A stretch of 64,000 nucleotides of DNA from Fennellomyces sp. T-0311 (taxonomy: Eukaryota > Mucoromycota > Mucoromycetes > Mucorales > Lichtheimiaceae): positions 620,001 through 684,000 of the forward strand of contig JALLLT010000014.1 of assembly GCA_025266875.1 (NCBI GenBank). The letters are read 5' to 3'. The notes below the pieces were generated by a model. That model saw only the letters and a program-made list of their open reading frames with translations, was not told the origin of the DNA and did no database searches. How positions within the stretch are numbered: position 1 is the stretch's first letter; every line of letters begins with the position of its first letter. Shown piece by piece: positions 27,060-38,552 of this stretch. The position numbers and the translations under genes were made by a program.

Positions 27060-27822
27060 TAAAGATATTGGACGTAAGGAAAAGAACAAGAGTGAGTGGA
27101 TATAAACATGCTACAAGATAAGGGGGTTGTTGGTATGAACGTATAGAAAGATTACTTTTTTGTTTGTGGAAAGTTGATTTCAGCCTGTGGTGATCCTTAT
27201 ATGTAGCTTTCAAAGTATCCATTTGCATGGCCTTCGTCAAAGCACTTTTTCCAATCCATCCTCTTGCGCATGTTCTTTCGATCTTCGATGAATTCGTCCA
27301 CAATATCCATGTCCCGTTTACGAAATTCTCGCTCAATTGTCCGTAGGCGATCACGACTTTCGGTGCTTGCGTTTGCCCTTACGTTCAGCGGTAGATCCGG
27401 TGGTTCGAGCATTGAAGATGCTCCTTGGCTACCGTGTCGTTGATACTTCCTTATACAACACTCGCTATATAGTATGCCATCTGCAGCAGAGTCAAGAATT
27501 CGTTTTGATCCATCTCCATCCTCATTCCCAGGATCGATTATCTTTTCAAATTGCTTTTTGAGCTGTTTGAAAACTGAACCAAAGCGTCCGCCGTACACTC
27601 CTCATCCTGGATTTCATTTGCCACGGCACTTCTCGCAATACTGTACAACATCTGTACAGTCGGGTCATCTTTGTACTGAAGTGAAACCAGTGAGCATTCT
27701 TGCTTGGTGAGAACATATTGTAAAGCAACTCATGGGTGCATGGATGTCGTGTCGAGATGGTCACGTATCGTCGCTGCAGTCAGCACGAAAAGCTCTTTTG
27801 CCTAGAAATCGGATGGTAGCAC
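27060..27822 (-). repeat. Left copy of a ~765-bp inverted repeat bounding a transposon nest
   Basis: Homologous to 30738-31500 in opposite orientation. The inner edge is sharp, at GTGCTACC. Read on the minus strand it encodes fragments HLDTTSMHP, LLQYKDDPTVQML-like, SKRILDSAADGILYSECC and ERDFRKRDMDIV-like ending near 27197. The C-terminal 133-codon frame (27598-27197) is still open. The family of this protein is not recognised. Confidence 0.8.
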
Positions 27823-28500
27823 ATTTTATAACGTTCCGCGCGAGGCAAGTTGTTCATCGCCAGGTAGATCGCACCGCAAGAGTAACCACTGTCATAGGGT
27901 GCAAACCAATCAACATTGGTCGTCAACATCAAGGATCGAGGGTCGTCGACAAATGTTGCGTTGTTTCCGTCTTTGGTTGAGCGCCTCATGGCCCCATGGT
28001 GAACGTCTGTTCTGGTAACGCCCAAGTACGGATGCTGCCGCCACTCCAAGATCTTTTGCTCGAAGCCGTTGGGCATGAAGAGCTTCTGCAAGCTGTCAAA
28101 CAGTGGATAGTACGCGAACTGTTTGACAGGTGTACGGGACGTGCGAAGTGAGTTGTTGGTCGATCCTTTGAACAGCTTTGTTGCATCTGTTTCTTTCCAA
28201 ACTGCGAATCAAATAGTTCTCTATTTACTTGATTAAAAAGAGCAAGTTGCAGTCGCGGTGGCAGATTCGAAGATTGGATGACATGAAGAACAAGTAACAT
28301 ACAGCACGATCGGATCGGTTAACTCGTTGAATCCGATACGGCGACGCGTGGTGCGCATAGTACCTGGTATGTCGAATGCTGGCACTGGTACAGCGGCAAA
28401 TAGCATCACAACGAAGCTGGTCAGAGTGGCAACGGTGCGTTCCGAGAGGTAGTGCAGTTGGAAGAGGGCAAGAACATGAGTGCAAAAAGTATTGACTGTG
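27822..28500 (-). pseudogene. Decayed CACTA-type transposase fragment (Tnp2-like)
   Basis: On the minus strand two frames cover a Tnp2-like region. The upstream part reads IGFNELTDPIVLYVTCSSCH. After a frame change comes FAYYPLFDSLQKLFMPNGFE, then LMLTTNVDWFAPYDSGYSCG and AIYLAMNNLPRAERYKM. The NVDWF...GAIYL...NLPR series is characteristic of Tnp2 proteins of CACTA/EnSpm elements (family knowledge). The match ends exactly where the inverted-repeat unit begins (27822), so the repeat unit appears to interrupt it. Frameshifts and missing ends make it a relic. Confidence 0.72.
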
Positions 28501-28971
28501 GAATAAGATCGGTTGACGGAGGACTTGGCTCAGGTACGTCTAAAGCATCTTTGTTAGTTTACTATTGCTCAAAGTATGTAGTGTGCGCTCTCAACAAACC
28601 TTCGTTATCACCGATCAATGCGGTCATCACCTAAGCCATCTCCATTGCGGGAGCAACCTCGGTCTCCTAATCTTCCGTTGGCCGCTCATGGAACAGTTCT
28701 TGCGGCAACGATGCTTCTCACACGCGTTTATATATCTTCTTGGCCTTTCACATATGGTGCGGGCCACCGAAATAACTGTCAACTGAACGCGTAATCGCTT
28801 TATTGGCAACATATTTTCTCCTCATGTCAAACTATCTTTCTTCGTGGCATTTCAGGCTGATTGCGCTTTGACAGGCCATGACACAATCCAGCACCGGATT
28901 TTGCGGAATAAGAAAACATTCGTGTCTGCGTGTACGCCCCGTTTAATCCTTTTCTTATCTACCCTTGCACC

Positions 28972-29930
28972 ATGTCTACCTTCATTGACAATCCCATTCA
29001 TCTTTTCCAAGAACATACCACTGGTGGACCTGCTCCTTTTGCACCTGAATGCCCCACCACGTTCGCATTAGCCTGGCCTGCCTTCCAAGCATGGAACCGT
29101 AGCCAGGAGAATGAATTCGTACTCAAGTTCATTGACAGAACTAGTGGTGAATACCGTAAAGAGGGTGCCAGAAACGACCAGTTTATTGCAAGGTATGGAT
29201 CGCACGGTGTCCCTATTCCACGAAACGACCCTGTGCTAGTACTCCGGCCAAACAGGATGGGTTGCCCAAGGAAACTCTCGTTCAGGCTGGTACATATGGT
29301 ATCATAAGCAAAATTATAGCACGTTATTGATCACATTGTAGGAATATCATTGCCATCGCTCCGGGGCACCTTCTACAGTACCTTCGCGCAACAGACATGG
29401 TCGTCTAGCATGTGGTTGCACTGCGAAAATCATCATTAAGACTGACGAAAAATACACCAGAGGTGGTCAACATCAAGTACCACTGGATACATCAAGGGCA
29501 CCAGCCAAATAGCATCGCTGATATGCGCTCTGCTCCCATATCAAGGGAAACCAAAGAAATCATTGAGCAGTTGGTCGAGAGGGATCTCACCTGGACCACC
29601 ATCAAGAATATGATCCGCCTAGACAAAGCGCGTCTTGGTGCTATTCTTTCCAGGGATTTCACCAATGTTCCACATGTCCTGCGCACCTCGTACCAAGAGG
29701 TGTATTATGCCATGACGAAGGTACTAAGCAAGAGGGCATATATTTCTCCAGAGTTTGACGGAAGTCTACATCTCTGAGGTTTCAAGATTCTCCAAGAAAA
29801 CGGCCATTGGACATCCAAGAACTTGTCATCATATCAAGAAGGCATGTTTCTTTTTGCGTTCATGTCTGACTGGCAACTGACGGTAATTGACAGTGGTATA
29901 AATTGTTAACAACTATGGTGCAAATAGTTT
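28972..29930 (+). pseudogene. Decayed MULE-like transposase fragment
   Basis: Plus-strand frames read MSTFIDNPIHLFQEHTTGG, FAPECPTTFALAWPAFQAWN and EFVLKFIDRTSGEYRKEGA. A stop-containing stretch follows, then VNIKYHWIHQGHQPNSIADM, TWTTIKNMIRLDKARLGA and AYISPEFDGSLHL, then a stop in place of an expected Trp and GFKILQENGHWTSKNLSSYQ and FAFMSDWQ. The order (zinc/FAR1-like start, W-H-x-GH-x-P, then FxFMSxWQ) resembles MULE-type transposase genes common in Mucorales genomes. It has stops and frameshifts and no catalytic end, so it is dead. Confidence 0.6.
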
Positions 29931-30737
29931 AATATTATTGTATTTTACTAGGTGCTTAACCTCGACGGAAATATTATTAGCGATACCTGGTTAGCGATTT
30001 GCGGTAACCTGGTTAACGATTAGCGATAACTTGGCTTATTGTGAAATGACTCAGCAAGACCAAAGTTAAGAGCTTTATCCTTCGGATTAAACGCTCAATT
30101 TTGCAGATTACGAACTTTTACGATTCTCTTTGCCATTTAAACATCGCCCTGGATCCAGGTTTGATCTCTAAAGTCATGCTCAAGGATCCACGCGTCGTAG
30201 AACTGATCCTGACAACTTTTGTTGATGAGTTTCCCGATTTGTAAGTTGGTTCACCACTGTTGACTAACACATTTTGTACAGGAGAAACTACGCGCAACGC
30301 CTATATCACCATGGATTTTGATTGGGTAGATGTAAGTCGCGGAGACGTGTTGTACTCCCACCTTTCCTCCGGTTTTGCTTGAAGTACAGGATACGTTGGA
30401 TACGCAATATCATCGCCGAATGATGACTTACTGCTGGAATACCCGGGACAAATACCAAGAAAAGCCCATCCCAGTAACATTATTTATACAAGCAATCCGG
30501 TCCGAATTCACAGGCAAGTGTTGTATCCACAACATGACCGGGGCTCATGCATCACTTGCCCTTGTTTGCTTATTGATTTTCTGATCTACAGCCACATCCT
30601 TGTTCTTGATATGCGTTCCTCATAATAACCTTGCGTATCCTAGTGAAACCCCACATAGCCCTAGTTACCACAGCGGTTAATGTGCCTTACAACCATGCCA
30701 ACAAGTTTCAGTGTACCGAAAAAGCACCTTTTTTGCG

Positions 30738-31500
30738 TGTGCTACCGTCCGATTTCTGGGCAAAAGAACATTTCGTGCTGACTGCAGCGACGATACGTGA
30801 CCATCTCGACACGACATCCATGCACCCATGAGTTGCTTTACAATATATTCTTACCAACCAAGAATGCTCACTGGTTTTACTTCAGTACAAAGATGATCCG
30901 ACTGTACAGATGTTGTACAACATCACGAAAAATCCCATGGCAAATGAAATCCAGGATGAGGAGCGTACGGCGGACGCTTTGGTTGAGTTTTCAAACAGCT
31001 CAAAAAGCAATTTGAAAAGATAATCGATCCTGGGAATGAGGATGGAGATGGATCAAAACGAATTCTTGACTCTGCTGCAGATGGCATACTATATAGCGAG
31101 TGTTGTATAAGGAAGTATCAACGACACGGTAGCCAAGGAGCATCTTCAATGCTCGAACCACCGGATCTACCGCTGAACGTAAGGGCAAACGCAAGCACCG
31201 AAAGTCGTGATCGCCTACGGACAATTGAGCGAGAATTTCGTAAACGGGACATGGATATTGTGTACGAATTCATCAGAAATCGGAAGACGATGCGAAAGAG
31301 GATGAATTGGAAAAAGTGTTTTGACGAAGGCCGTGTAAATGGATATTTTGAAAACTGTAAGGATCACCACAGCCTGAAATAAACTTTTCACAAGCAGAAC
31401 AAGTAGTCTTTCTATATGTTCATACTAACGACTCCCTTGTATCATATTTATATCCACTCACTTCTATTCGTTGTATCCATTATATTTATATCATCTGAAA
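30738..31500 (+). repeat. Right copy of the ~765-bp inverted repeat
   Basis: Inverted counterpart of 27060-27822, with clear but imperfect identity, including homologous AT-rich 3' flanks. Here the coding strand is plus: a frame open from 30631 reads VLPSDFWAKEHFVLTAATIR and HLDTTSMHP before a stop, and ERTIEREFRKRD-like fragments end at 31382. Upstream of 30738 the two copies do not match. Confidence 0.8.
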
Positions 31501-32477
31501 TTGAGAGAGAAATGGCTGCGGGGTGGGGGCAGGCTCATCACTGGATCCATCTTTGCTCGAATAATATATTGAAGCCTTCGGCCCACGGCCTCGGCGAAAT
31601 ACCTCATTATTCTTCGTTGGAAGGTTGATCCAGTGTTTGTACATTCAAAGCACACGAATGAGATCTTTCAGGTTCAAGGCGATCATTAACTACTTGAAGT
31701 GTAAGAGATAGTGAATTCATTGGTGAATTTTAACTTCGTCTCTTCCCTAATTTTCGGTACACATACCGAAGAATATTTTCGGTGCGGTTGGTACAGAAAG
31801 ATATTTACATGAGGTTCAGGCACAGATACGTCTCGCTGTTGCGCTCACCTCAGGTGTATATGGAGTCTCCACAATCGTCGAATGTCCAGTGCAATTCGCA
31901 AGCCTGCTTCAAAGCACAATCCACGTTATGGACGCACGAGCAGTATCCCACAAACATAAGCTGCCCAAATGCACTGAAAGCGATAAGTTGCGGGAACACT
32001 GAAACAATCGAATGTACAATGCGCTTGATTTCATTTTTGTTTCGTTACCATGTTGCTTCTTCACATACGTATGCACTTCATACTTTATCCTTCCGCAGGT
32101 GTGCCTTCTACACTGATTATGTATCATAAGATGGCAGGAAACCAGTTGCATTACTATCAAGGGCAAACAGCTCTAGTTTAAGAATGTACGTAGCATTTTT
32201 ATATAGTAGACTTTTGGTCTATGGTGATCTTTACTTAATAAACAACACAAATCTTATTTTTCCGTATCTCAATTTTATATACCCTCCTATATGTACACAG
32301 AGGAACAGCGTAAGGTAGGGGGCTATCTGCCCGTGGTTGACCATGAAGGGTGTAAATGGGTTCTCAGTATCCGAGGTGTCTCAATTTTTCACTATATCAA
32401 GTAGAAATGCCGAAAAATATTCCTGTTACATTTGTTACGAAGGGAACGCTTATACATCTATGGATAGTCTTGTATAC
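31501..32477. other. Intergenic, about 1 kb
   Basis: AT-rich; no gene recognised. A short perfect palindrome-like TCGGTACACATACCGA lies near 31752. Confidence 0.5.
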
Positions 32478-32850
32478 CTCAGTCACTCCACTTTTACGCC
32501 ATGCAAGGAAATGATTATTTGCTCCCATTTCTCACGCCCAGCGCCGAGGAGAAGGCTTCTTAAGCTTACTTATGACCAGATAAGTTTACGTATTAAAATG
32601 GCTATCATTGCGCGATACCGGAAAAGATCTCCGAGATATTCCATGTTGCTTGGATTCTATTGCCGGTCGAAAGAAGAATTTGATGCACTTGGTGACCATA
32701 TCACACAGATAAACAAATCCGCATCCGGTGTAAGGTCTGAGCTCATTTTGTGTATGGTAAACAGCAGCTATTCATGCTGCAATATTTACTCTTCATTGAT
32801 ATTGTGCACCTGAAAAAGCTCACGAGATGTATTATTCGAAAAGGAATTCA
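32478..32850 (+). pseudogene. Decayed duplicate of the atg4 3' region
   Basis: Clear DNA-level match to atg4 25630-25970. Both have a CATGCAAGG(C/A)AATGA block, a CATTTCTC(G/A)CG block and the last coding stretch [20 protein letters not shown] (atg4: [20 protein letters not shown]). The atg4 intron that follows is also present, but its donor is changed from GTAAGC to ATAAAC, and the following exon (AAIHAAIFTL-like) has a stop. The retained intron shows a DNA duplication, not a retrocopy. The Asp-His catalytic block is deleted or scrambled. Confidence 0.85.
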
Positions 32851-33383
32851 GTGTACCACCATGAGGGGATCGTAGATAAAAAAAACACGATAATCAATTG
32901 CATCGAGCAAATCTGTATTGCCTGAATAGAGTAATATGCCCGTCATTGTGACCAAAAACGTTGCTGTCGCTGTACTAGATGGATCCAACAACAGCTTAAT
33001 CTGACACACTTATCGCTTGCCTGCATACTCACTCGACTAATGATAGACCGGCGTGTGAAAGCCATGAGGATTTCGAAAGAGTGGTGGCAACATGGACCAT
33101 GTATTTTGCAAGACGGTACCCAAGTCTAAAGGAACCAATGGAGTGAAAGAACGATTCATTTACGACAAGGTGTTTTTGACAAAGAAGGCTAGATCGTCGA
33201 CCCAGAAAAAAGACCTTCTGAACCTTATCAAACAAAGAAAGAACCTGACACTTCAGAAAAAGACGATTGGGGCTAATTTTGATCCAATGGCAAGGGTAAT
33301 CGTTGCATCAACTCGGAGTTGGGGGCAGCAGACAGGGCTACACAGCGCGCGGACCAACATTTATACACTTACCGTTTATCGAC
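32851..33383. other. Intergenic, 533 bp
   Basis: Spacer upstream of the CMD gene. A plus-strand frame at 33092-33409 is Lys-rich but has no recognisable domain. Confidence 0.5.
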
Positions 33384-34179
33384 ATGTCGTTGACAAAAGT
33401 GTTAGGTGAGATTCAGTCATTGTACGCCTCGAGCCAGCTCCCCATTCGAAATGAGGTGTGGTACATTTTGACGGTAATGACTTATGAAAAAACAACGATG
33501 GAACCGAGAAGCTGATTTGAGGTGATGTCAGGCTGTTGTCTTGAGTACCATGAATAAGGCTCAGGATATTCCTACCGTTTACAAAACCGTCGAGCAATCG
33601 GTTCCCGAGAAAGAAGATCAAGTTCAAGTCATGATGCGACTTCGCGAAGGCATATTTAAAACATTTGCCATTGTAGGCTACCCTCGTGTTATAAACTCTT
33701 TGGCTGCGTTGCAAGGAGCCGCGCCTAGCGAAATCCTTGCCAAACTACCGACACAACCTATCAGGTATATTTTTTTTATCGTCATGACAGTCGTTACCAT
33801 GTTATTTAATATAGTAGAAATTACTAGATCGGAATCGTCATGGCAGGATATCGTACAGGAACGCGAACGTGGCAACCAGCTTTTTGACGCTATCTACGAA
33901 CGCCACTCCAGTCGTGTTCGACAACATATGCACACAGCGTATCCAGACTTGGCGCAGACAGCTATTAACCAGCTCTATGGTCCGATTCTATCCGAGACCT
34001 CCATCATCAATGCCAAAGAGACGAGCTTAATCATGGTAGCGGGGTTGTTGGCTCAAGACGTACCTGCTCAGTTACGAGGACATCGTTACGGTGCACTTCA
34101 CCAAGGTGCCACACAGCAAGATCTCACGCGTGTGGAAAAATTGGTCGATCTTTTGTCACGCTATTACGGTTCAGCATAG
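33384..34179 (+). CDS. Carboxymuconolactone decarboxylase-like (AhpD-fold) protein
   Basis: Three exons: MSLTKVLGEIQSLYASSQLP (from 33384), an intron of about 58 nt, AVVLSTMNKAQDIPTVYKTV onward, an intron at 33765-33827 (a multiple of three without stop), then RSESSWQDIVQERERGNQLF to the stop. The C-terminal half has the CMD-domain pattern INAKETSLIMVAGLLAQDVP, QLRGHRYGALHQGATQQDL. The redox CxxC of AhpD peroxidase partners is absent, so a peroxiredoxin-reductase role is unlikely; fungal members of this kind are mostly uncharacterised. About 224 residues after splicing. The gene looks intact. Confidence 0.75.
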
Positions 34180-34423
34180 TGTTTTACCCCACACATCAAA
34201 ACACCAATCATTGGGGGTGTAGGACGGGGCGCTAGAGTTACCCGCGCAAAACTTTACTTTGTGACACACCTATCATTACGTTCCTTTTTTTTATATAGAA
34301 GCTAGTATTTATTATTATATTTTTATTATACAAAAATAAAGAAAGGAAGGAACAACTATACAGATTAGAGTACAAAAGTAAAAAAAGAATTATATACATT
34401 TACACAAGAACGAAAAAGAAAGA

Positions 34424-35692
34424 TTATGGCACTGTGACATGTCGACATCCCGACAGCCGAACGTGTGTGATCTTATGACCTGTTATTGCGTCCTTGACCA
34501 AGCCATCGTCCAAACCATCCCAATTCGAAACATCCAAATACTTCAAGTGTTTCAAACCTTTGACCAAGTGCAAGAAATTAGTTTGATCGATCTCGTGGGG
34601 GTCCTGCTTCTGCTGTTGGCGTCGTCGAGCACGATGACGACGGACGAGACTAGCACCTAATCGGGTCAATCCAATATTATGGCGTTCGAGTTGATCAATT
34701 AAATCGTTGAGTTGGCGTTCGGAGCGGCGTTGCTTGCGCGCAACCACGAGGTGTTCAAGCAAAGGACAATGCTGGACAATCGTATCAGTATCCAATGACG
34801 GCAAACGAGCGACATTGAGGTGGGTTAGCGTGGTTCCACAAGCTCGCATCAGTTCTCGTACTTCTGTCACACCTGTACAATCACTGACGTCTAGGGAACG
34901 CAAATGTGGCAGCGCCTGAGCGAGTCGTGTTACGGCTGGGCTCGTTACATGCTTCAGACCAGCTATACGGACCGTCTTCAGTTTTTGCTGAGTCTCGAGG
35001 TACGAGATGCCCATATCATCCACCAGAACGCATCGATTTAGGGAGATAAGTTCGAGACGGCGGCAGTGGCGGGTCAAGAAAAGCAAGCCCAGACTACTGA
35101 CTCGCTTACAATTGTCGAGAACGAGCTCGTTGAGGTTCGGACAGGAACGCGCGATATGTGCCATCGAACAATCGGTCGTGTGCTGTGGCGGCATGGCAAG
35201 TTTGCGGATGGCTGTGCCATACTTTGCTAAATGGATCGGGAATGTATCCGAGCGATCACAGCAATAGTCACAAGGCGAGGAGGAGGAAGGAGAAATCACG
35301 AAAGGGGGGAAGCAGCAGACAGGACCGGTGAGTACCGGGGCTCTCCACAAGATGGGTGTCACGAGAGAATGCCAGCGATGGCTGACGACCGTACATTGGT
35401 AAAGGTCGCTCGGCGATCCAGCCATTTCAAATACGACCGTGAGGATTTCGTTGGGTAGCGCATCGATATAGTTGGGTCTTCGTCGTCGACTCCTCATTGC
35501 CGTGCGGCGCGTTGTCATGGTTCCCCTATTGTAGCGAGGTTGACGTGGGAACGGAGCGGTTGTTACGGGTCGTCCACGTCCCTCATCCAATCCAAGCTCG
35601 TAGACGGCTTGCAAGAAGGCCGCGCTGTTAGCGATAAGCACAGTGACGAAATCGATGAAGCTGAGCCAGAGCTCGATGATGGACCGGATCAT
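34424..35692 (-). CDS. F-box and leucine-rich-repeat protein
   Basis: An intronless frame of 422 codons. After a hydrophobic N-terminal stretch and an Arg-rich segment, the F-box reads YIDALPNEILTVVFEMAG, with LYQCTVVSHRWHSLVTPILW. The rest is a series of AMN1/FBXL-type leucine-rich repeats such as CPNLNELVLDNCKRVSSLGL, RLELISLNRCVLVDDMG and LPHLRSLDVSDCTGVTEV. F-box proteins of this type are substrate adaptors of SCF ubiquitin ligases (family knowledge); the target is unknown. A basic insert (RRHRARRRQQQKQ) interrupts the repeats near residue 350. It converges with the CMD gene with 244 bp between stops. Confidence 0.88.
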   Translation of the reverse strand: MIRSIIELWLSFIDFVTVLIANSAAFLQAVYELGLDEGRGRPVTTAPFPRQPRYNRGTMTTRRTAMRSRRRRPNYIDALPNEILTVVFEMAGSPSDLYQCTVVSHRWHSLVTPILWRAPVLTGPVCCFPPFVISPSSSSPCDYCCDRSDTFPIHLAKYGTAIRKLAMPPQHTTDCSMAHIARSCPNLNELVLDNCKRVSSLGLLFLTRHCRRLELISLNRCVLVDDMGISYLETQQKLKTVRIAGLKHVTSPAVTRLAQALPHLRSLDVSDCTGVTEVRELMRACGTTLTHLNVARLPSLDTDTIVQHCPLLEHLVVARKQRRSERQLNDLIDQLERHNIGLTRLGASLVRRHRARRRQQQKQDPHEIDQTNFLHLVKGLKHLKYLDVSNWDGLDDGLVKDAITGHKITHVRLSGCRHVTVP

Positions 35693-36189
35693 TGTGGGGA
35701 AAAAAGGGGGAGGCGAGAAGGAGGAAGAAAAAAAAGAAAGGAAACAAAAACAGACTTTTTATAAAAAAAGAGGGAGATCCACAATCTTTTTATATACACT
35801 GTGTGCTATGTGCAACCCCAACTGTTTTTGTTTTTCTATCGGGCCCCTTTGTAAAAAGTTTTTGACACATTAATGCATGCTGCAGAGTAATTGTTTTTCT
35901 ATTCTTCTAAAAAGCGTAAATTTCATATAATGCGTACGCCGAGTACTAAACAAACATGGCCTCATTCACCATACATTCTTTGTGAACATATGTGCTTGGC
36001 GTCAAATGTCGAAGTGGTGAGAAATCAGAAAATAAGATGGGAGACAGGTGCGTTACACGAATCGTTTTACGCCATCATCACCACCCCTATCATTGTTATG
36101 GACCTGGAGTACGATTGGTATGTGCATCTGTTGATCTTATTGTTTATCAGTCAGGGCCACAAGAAACGCGCGCAGTCTAACAATGCGTA
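35693..36189. other. Intergenic, 497 bp
   Basis: Divergent spacer between the F-box gene and KXD1, with purine-rich tracts near 35700-35760. No gene seen. Confidence 0.55.
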
Positions 36190-36791
36190 ATGACGATGAC
36201 AATCTCTGCTAGTGCGACAAACTTTTTTTCGGAGTTCGGCTGCGAAAATGCGCGGGACCTCGTCTTCCGTCGTTCCGGTACCCCAGACTACGCTCTTTAT
36301 ATCGGAATGAGTCTGCCGCAACATGTCGCCAAAGAGCTCATTAACGCTACCAGTGAAGCTGACTTGAAGCAAATGGAGCAAGAGCAGACCGAGTGGTAAA
36401 AATTATGTCCAGTACTTAAATGAACAAAAGCACAATGAAATCAGCACCCCTTTCTCATCACCCCTAAATAACATTTACAAAAAGCCTTGCGATTTATCAA
36501 TCGACGCATCAGCGACTAGAAGCATTTAACGAATTCAGCAAGGCACGTTATCAAAACATCAATAAGCACTTTGAGTCCCACACGGCCATGCTTAAGGGTA
36601 TGAAACATGATCTAGATAGTGTGTTCGCCAAGCTTAGGTAACATAGCAACGTGCATAAAACAGCTCCATGCCAACCGAATTCCCATTTAAATATCCATAG
36701 AAAGATAAAGAGCAAGCTTGAGCAAAAATACCCAGAAGAAATGCGCCAAGCACAGGAAAGACACCCACCCGCTCCCATCGACGAAGATTAA
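36190..36791 (+). CDS. KXD1: KxDL-domain protein (KXD1, BORC/BLOC-1-related subunit)
   Basis: Three exons. Exon 1 starts at 36190 and runs to MEQEQTEW. After an intron the second exon reads [40 protein letters not shown] and AKLR. The last exon gives [18 protein letters not shown] and ends DED. The MKxDLDSxFxxLR...KxKxxxPE pattern is the KxDL signature (KHDL here). KXD1 proteins sit in the BLOC-1/BORC complexes that position lysosomes, or in yeast act in endosomal maturation (family knowledge). The acceptor of the first intron could lie at either of two AG sites; the one giving CLAIYQS fits the family. Its stop lies 86 bp before the ade13 ATG, same strand. Confidence 0.78.
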
Positions 36792-36877
36792 AGATCCATA
36801 AGCCACTTAGATTTCCTGCATCTCGCGTTTTTTTTACTCAGTCTTCCTTTCTTGCTTCACCCCACAACTTATTCACA

Positions 36878-38457
36878 ATGTCCCACGACAAGTATCAATC
36901 ACCATTGACTTCGCGCTATGCCTCCAAGGAAATGGCCTACAACTTTTCGGAGGACAAGCGCTACTCGACTTGGCGCAAGCTCTGGTTGAACCTTGCCATT
37001 GCTGAACAGCGTCTGGGTTTGACAGATATCACTGACAAGGCTATTGAGGAAATGCGCGCCAACATTGACAACATTGACTATGCGGTTGCTGCTGCCGAAG
37101 AGAAGAAGCGTCGCCACGATGTCATGGCTCACGTCCACGCTTTCGGCCAAGTTGCTCCCTCTGCTGCTGGTATTATCCACTTGGGTGCCACTTCATGCTA
37201 TGTTACAGGTAATTAAGAAAAATGTCAGCTGTTTGCATTATGCTGGAAGAAAAACTGATCATATTTTTTTTGGTCGAAAAAAACAGACAATGGTGATTTG
37301 ATCATTCTTCGCGACGCCTACGACATTGTGATTAAGAAGCTCGCTCATGTCATTGATATTCTTACCGAATTCGCAAAGACTTACCGTGCTTTGCCCACTC
37401 TTGGCTTCACGCACTTCCAACCCGCTCAATTGGTGACCGTCGGCAAGCGTGCGACTTTGTGGATCCAGGAATTATTGTGGGACTTGCGTAACTTTGAACG
37501 TGCACGCAACGACTTGAAGCTTCGTGGTGTCAAGGGTACCACGGGTACCCAGGCTTCCTTCTTGACCTTGTTCGATGGCGATCACGATAAGGTTGAGGAG
37601 TTGGACCAATTGGTAACTGAATTGTCTGGTTTCTCTGAGGCCTACCCCGTTTGCGGTCAGACCTATGCTCGCAAGATCGACATCGACGTCTTGAACCCTC
37701 TTTCTGGCTTTGGTGCCACTGCTCACAAGATGGCCACCGATATCCGTCTGTTGGCCAACCTCAAGGAAATTGAAGAGCCTTTCGAAAAGGATCAGATCGG
37801 TAGCTCGGCTATGGCTTACAAGCGTAACCCCATGCGTTCAGAGCGTGTGTGCTCGCTCTCGCGTCACTTGATGGTCCTCGTCAATGATGCTTTGCAGACC
37901 TCCGCCGTTCAATGGCTCGAACGTACCCTCGATGATAGTGCTATCCGTCGTATTTCCTTGCCAGAAGCCTTCCTGACCACCGATATCCTGCTCACTCTGT
38001 TGCAGAACATCTGCGAAGGTATGGTCGTGTATCCCAAGGTCATTGAGCGCCGCATCAACCAGGAATTGCCCTTCATGGCCACCGAAAATGTCATCATGGC
38101 TATGGTCAAGAAGGGTGGTGATCGTCAAGAGTGTCACGAACAAATCCGTGTCTTGTCGCACCAAGCTGCCCACGTCGTTAAGATGGAGGGTGGTGAGAAC
38201 GATCTGATTGAGCGTATCAAGAACACCGAGTATTTCAAGCCCATCTGGGATGATGTAAGTGTTACATGGTGAAATATTTGTGTGTAGCAACAGACCGCTA
38301 AGTGCTACACTAGCTTCCCAAATTGTTGGACCCCAAGACCTTCATTGGTCGCGCACCCGAGCAGGTTGATAGCTTTGTCAAGAAGCACGTCGAGCCTGCA
38401 TTGGCACCCTATGCTGATGTCCTCAAGGAACGAACAAAGGCCGAATTGTCCGTCTAA
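36878..38457 (+). CDS. ade13: Adenylosuccinate lyase (Ade13)
   Basis: Three exons, introns at 37209-37286 and 38255-38313. Family blocks seen: [77 protein letters not shown], and the fumarase/ASL signature [32 protein letters not shown] follows, and the protein ends TKAELSV. It cleaves SAICAR and adenylosuccinate, releasing fumarate, in IMP and AMP synthesis (family knowledge). About 480 residues, the expected eukaryotic length. Codon use is strongly biased, as in ade5,7, suggesting high expression. The stop lies 95 bp from the ubp6 stop (convergent). Confidence 0.96.
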
Positions 38458-38552
38458 GTCTCATGCCCCCACCCTCTTTTGTAAACCATCCAGCACTCCG
38501 TCTCTTTTTCCTCTGGCATATGAAAAAAATAACATTATTTTTTGTGTGAATA

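Noticed and set aside
27337..31224. Identical 74-codon frame (starting MSVGDHDF) at 27337-27561 and 31000-31224
   Set aside because: It is the antisense of the coding frame of the inverted-repeat unit, not a separate gene.
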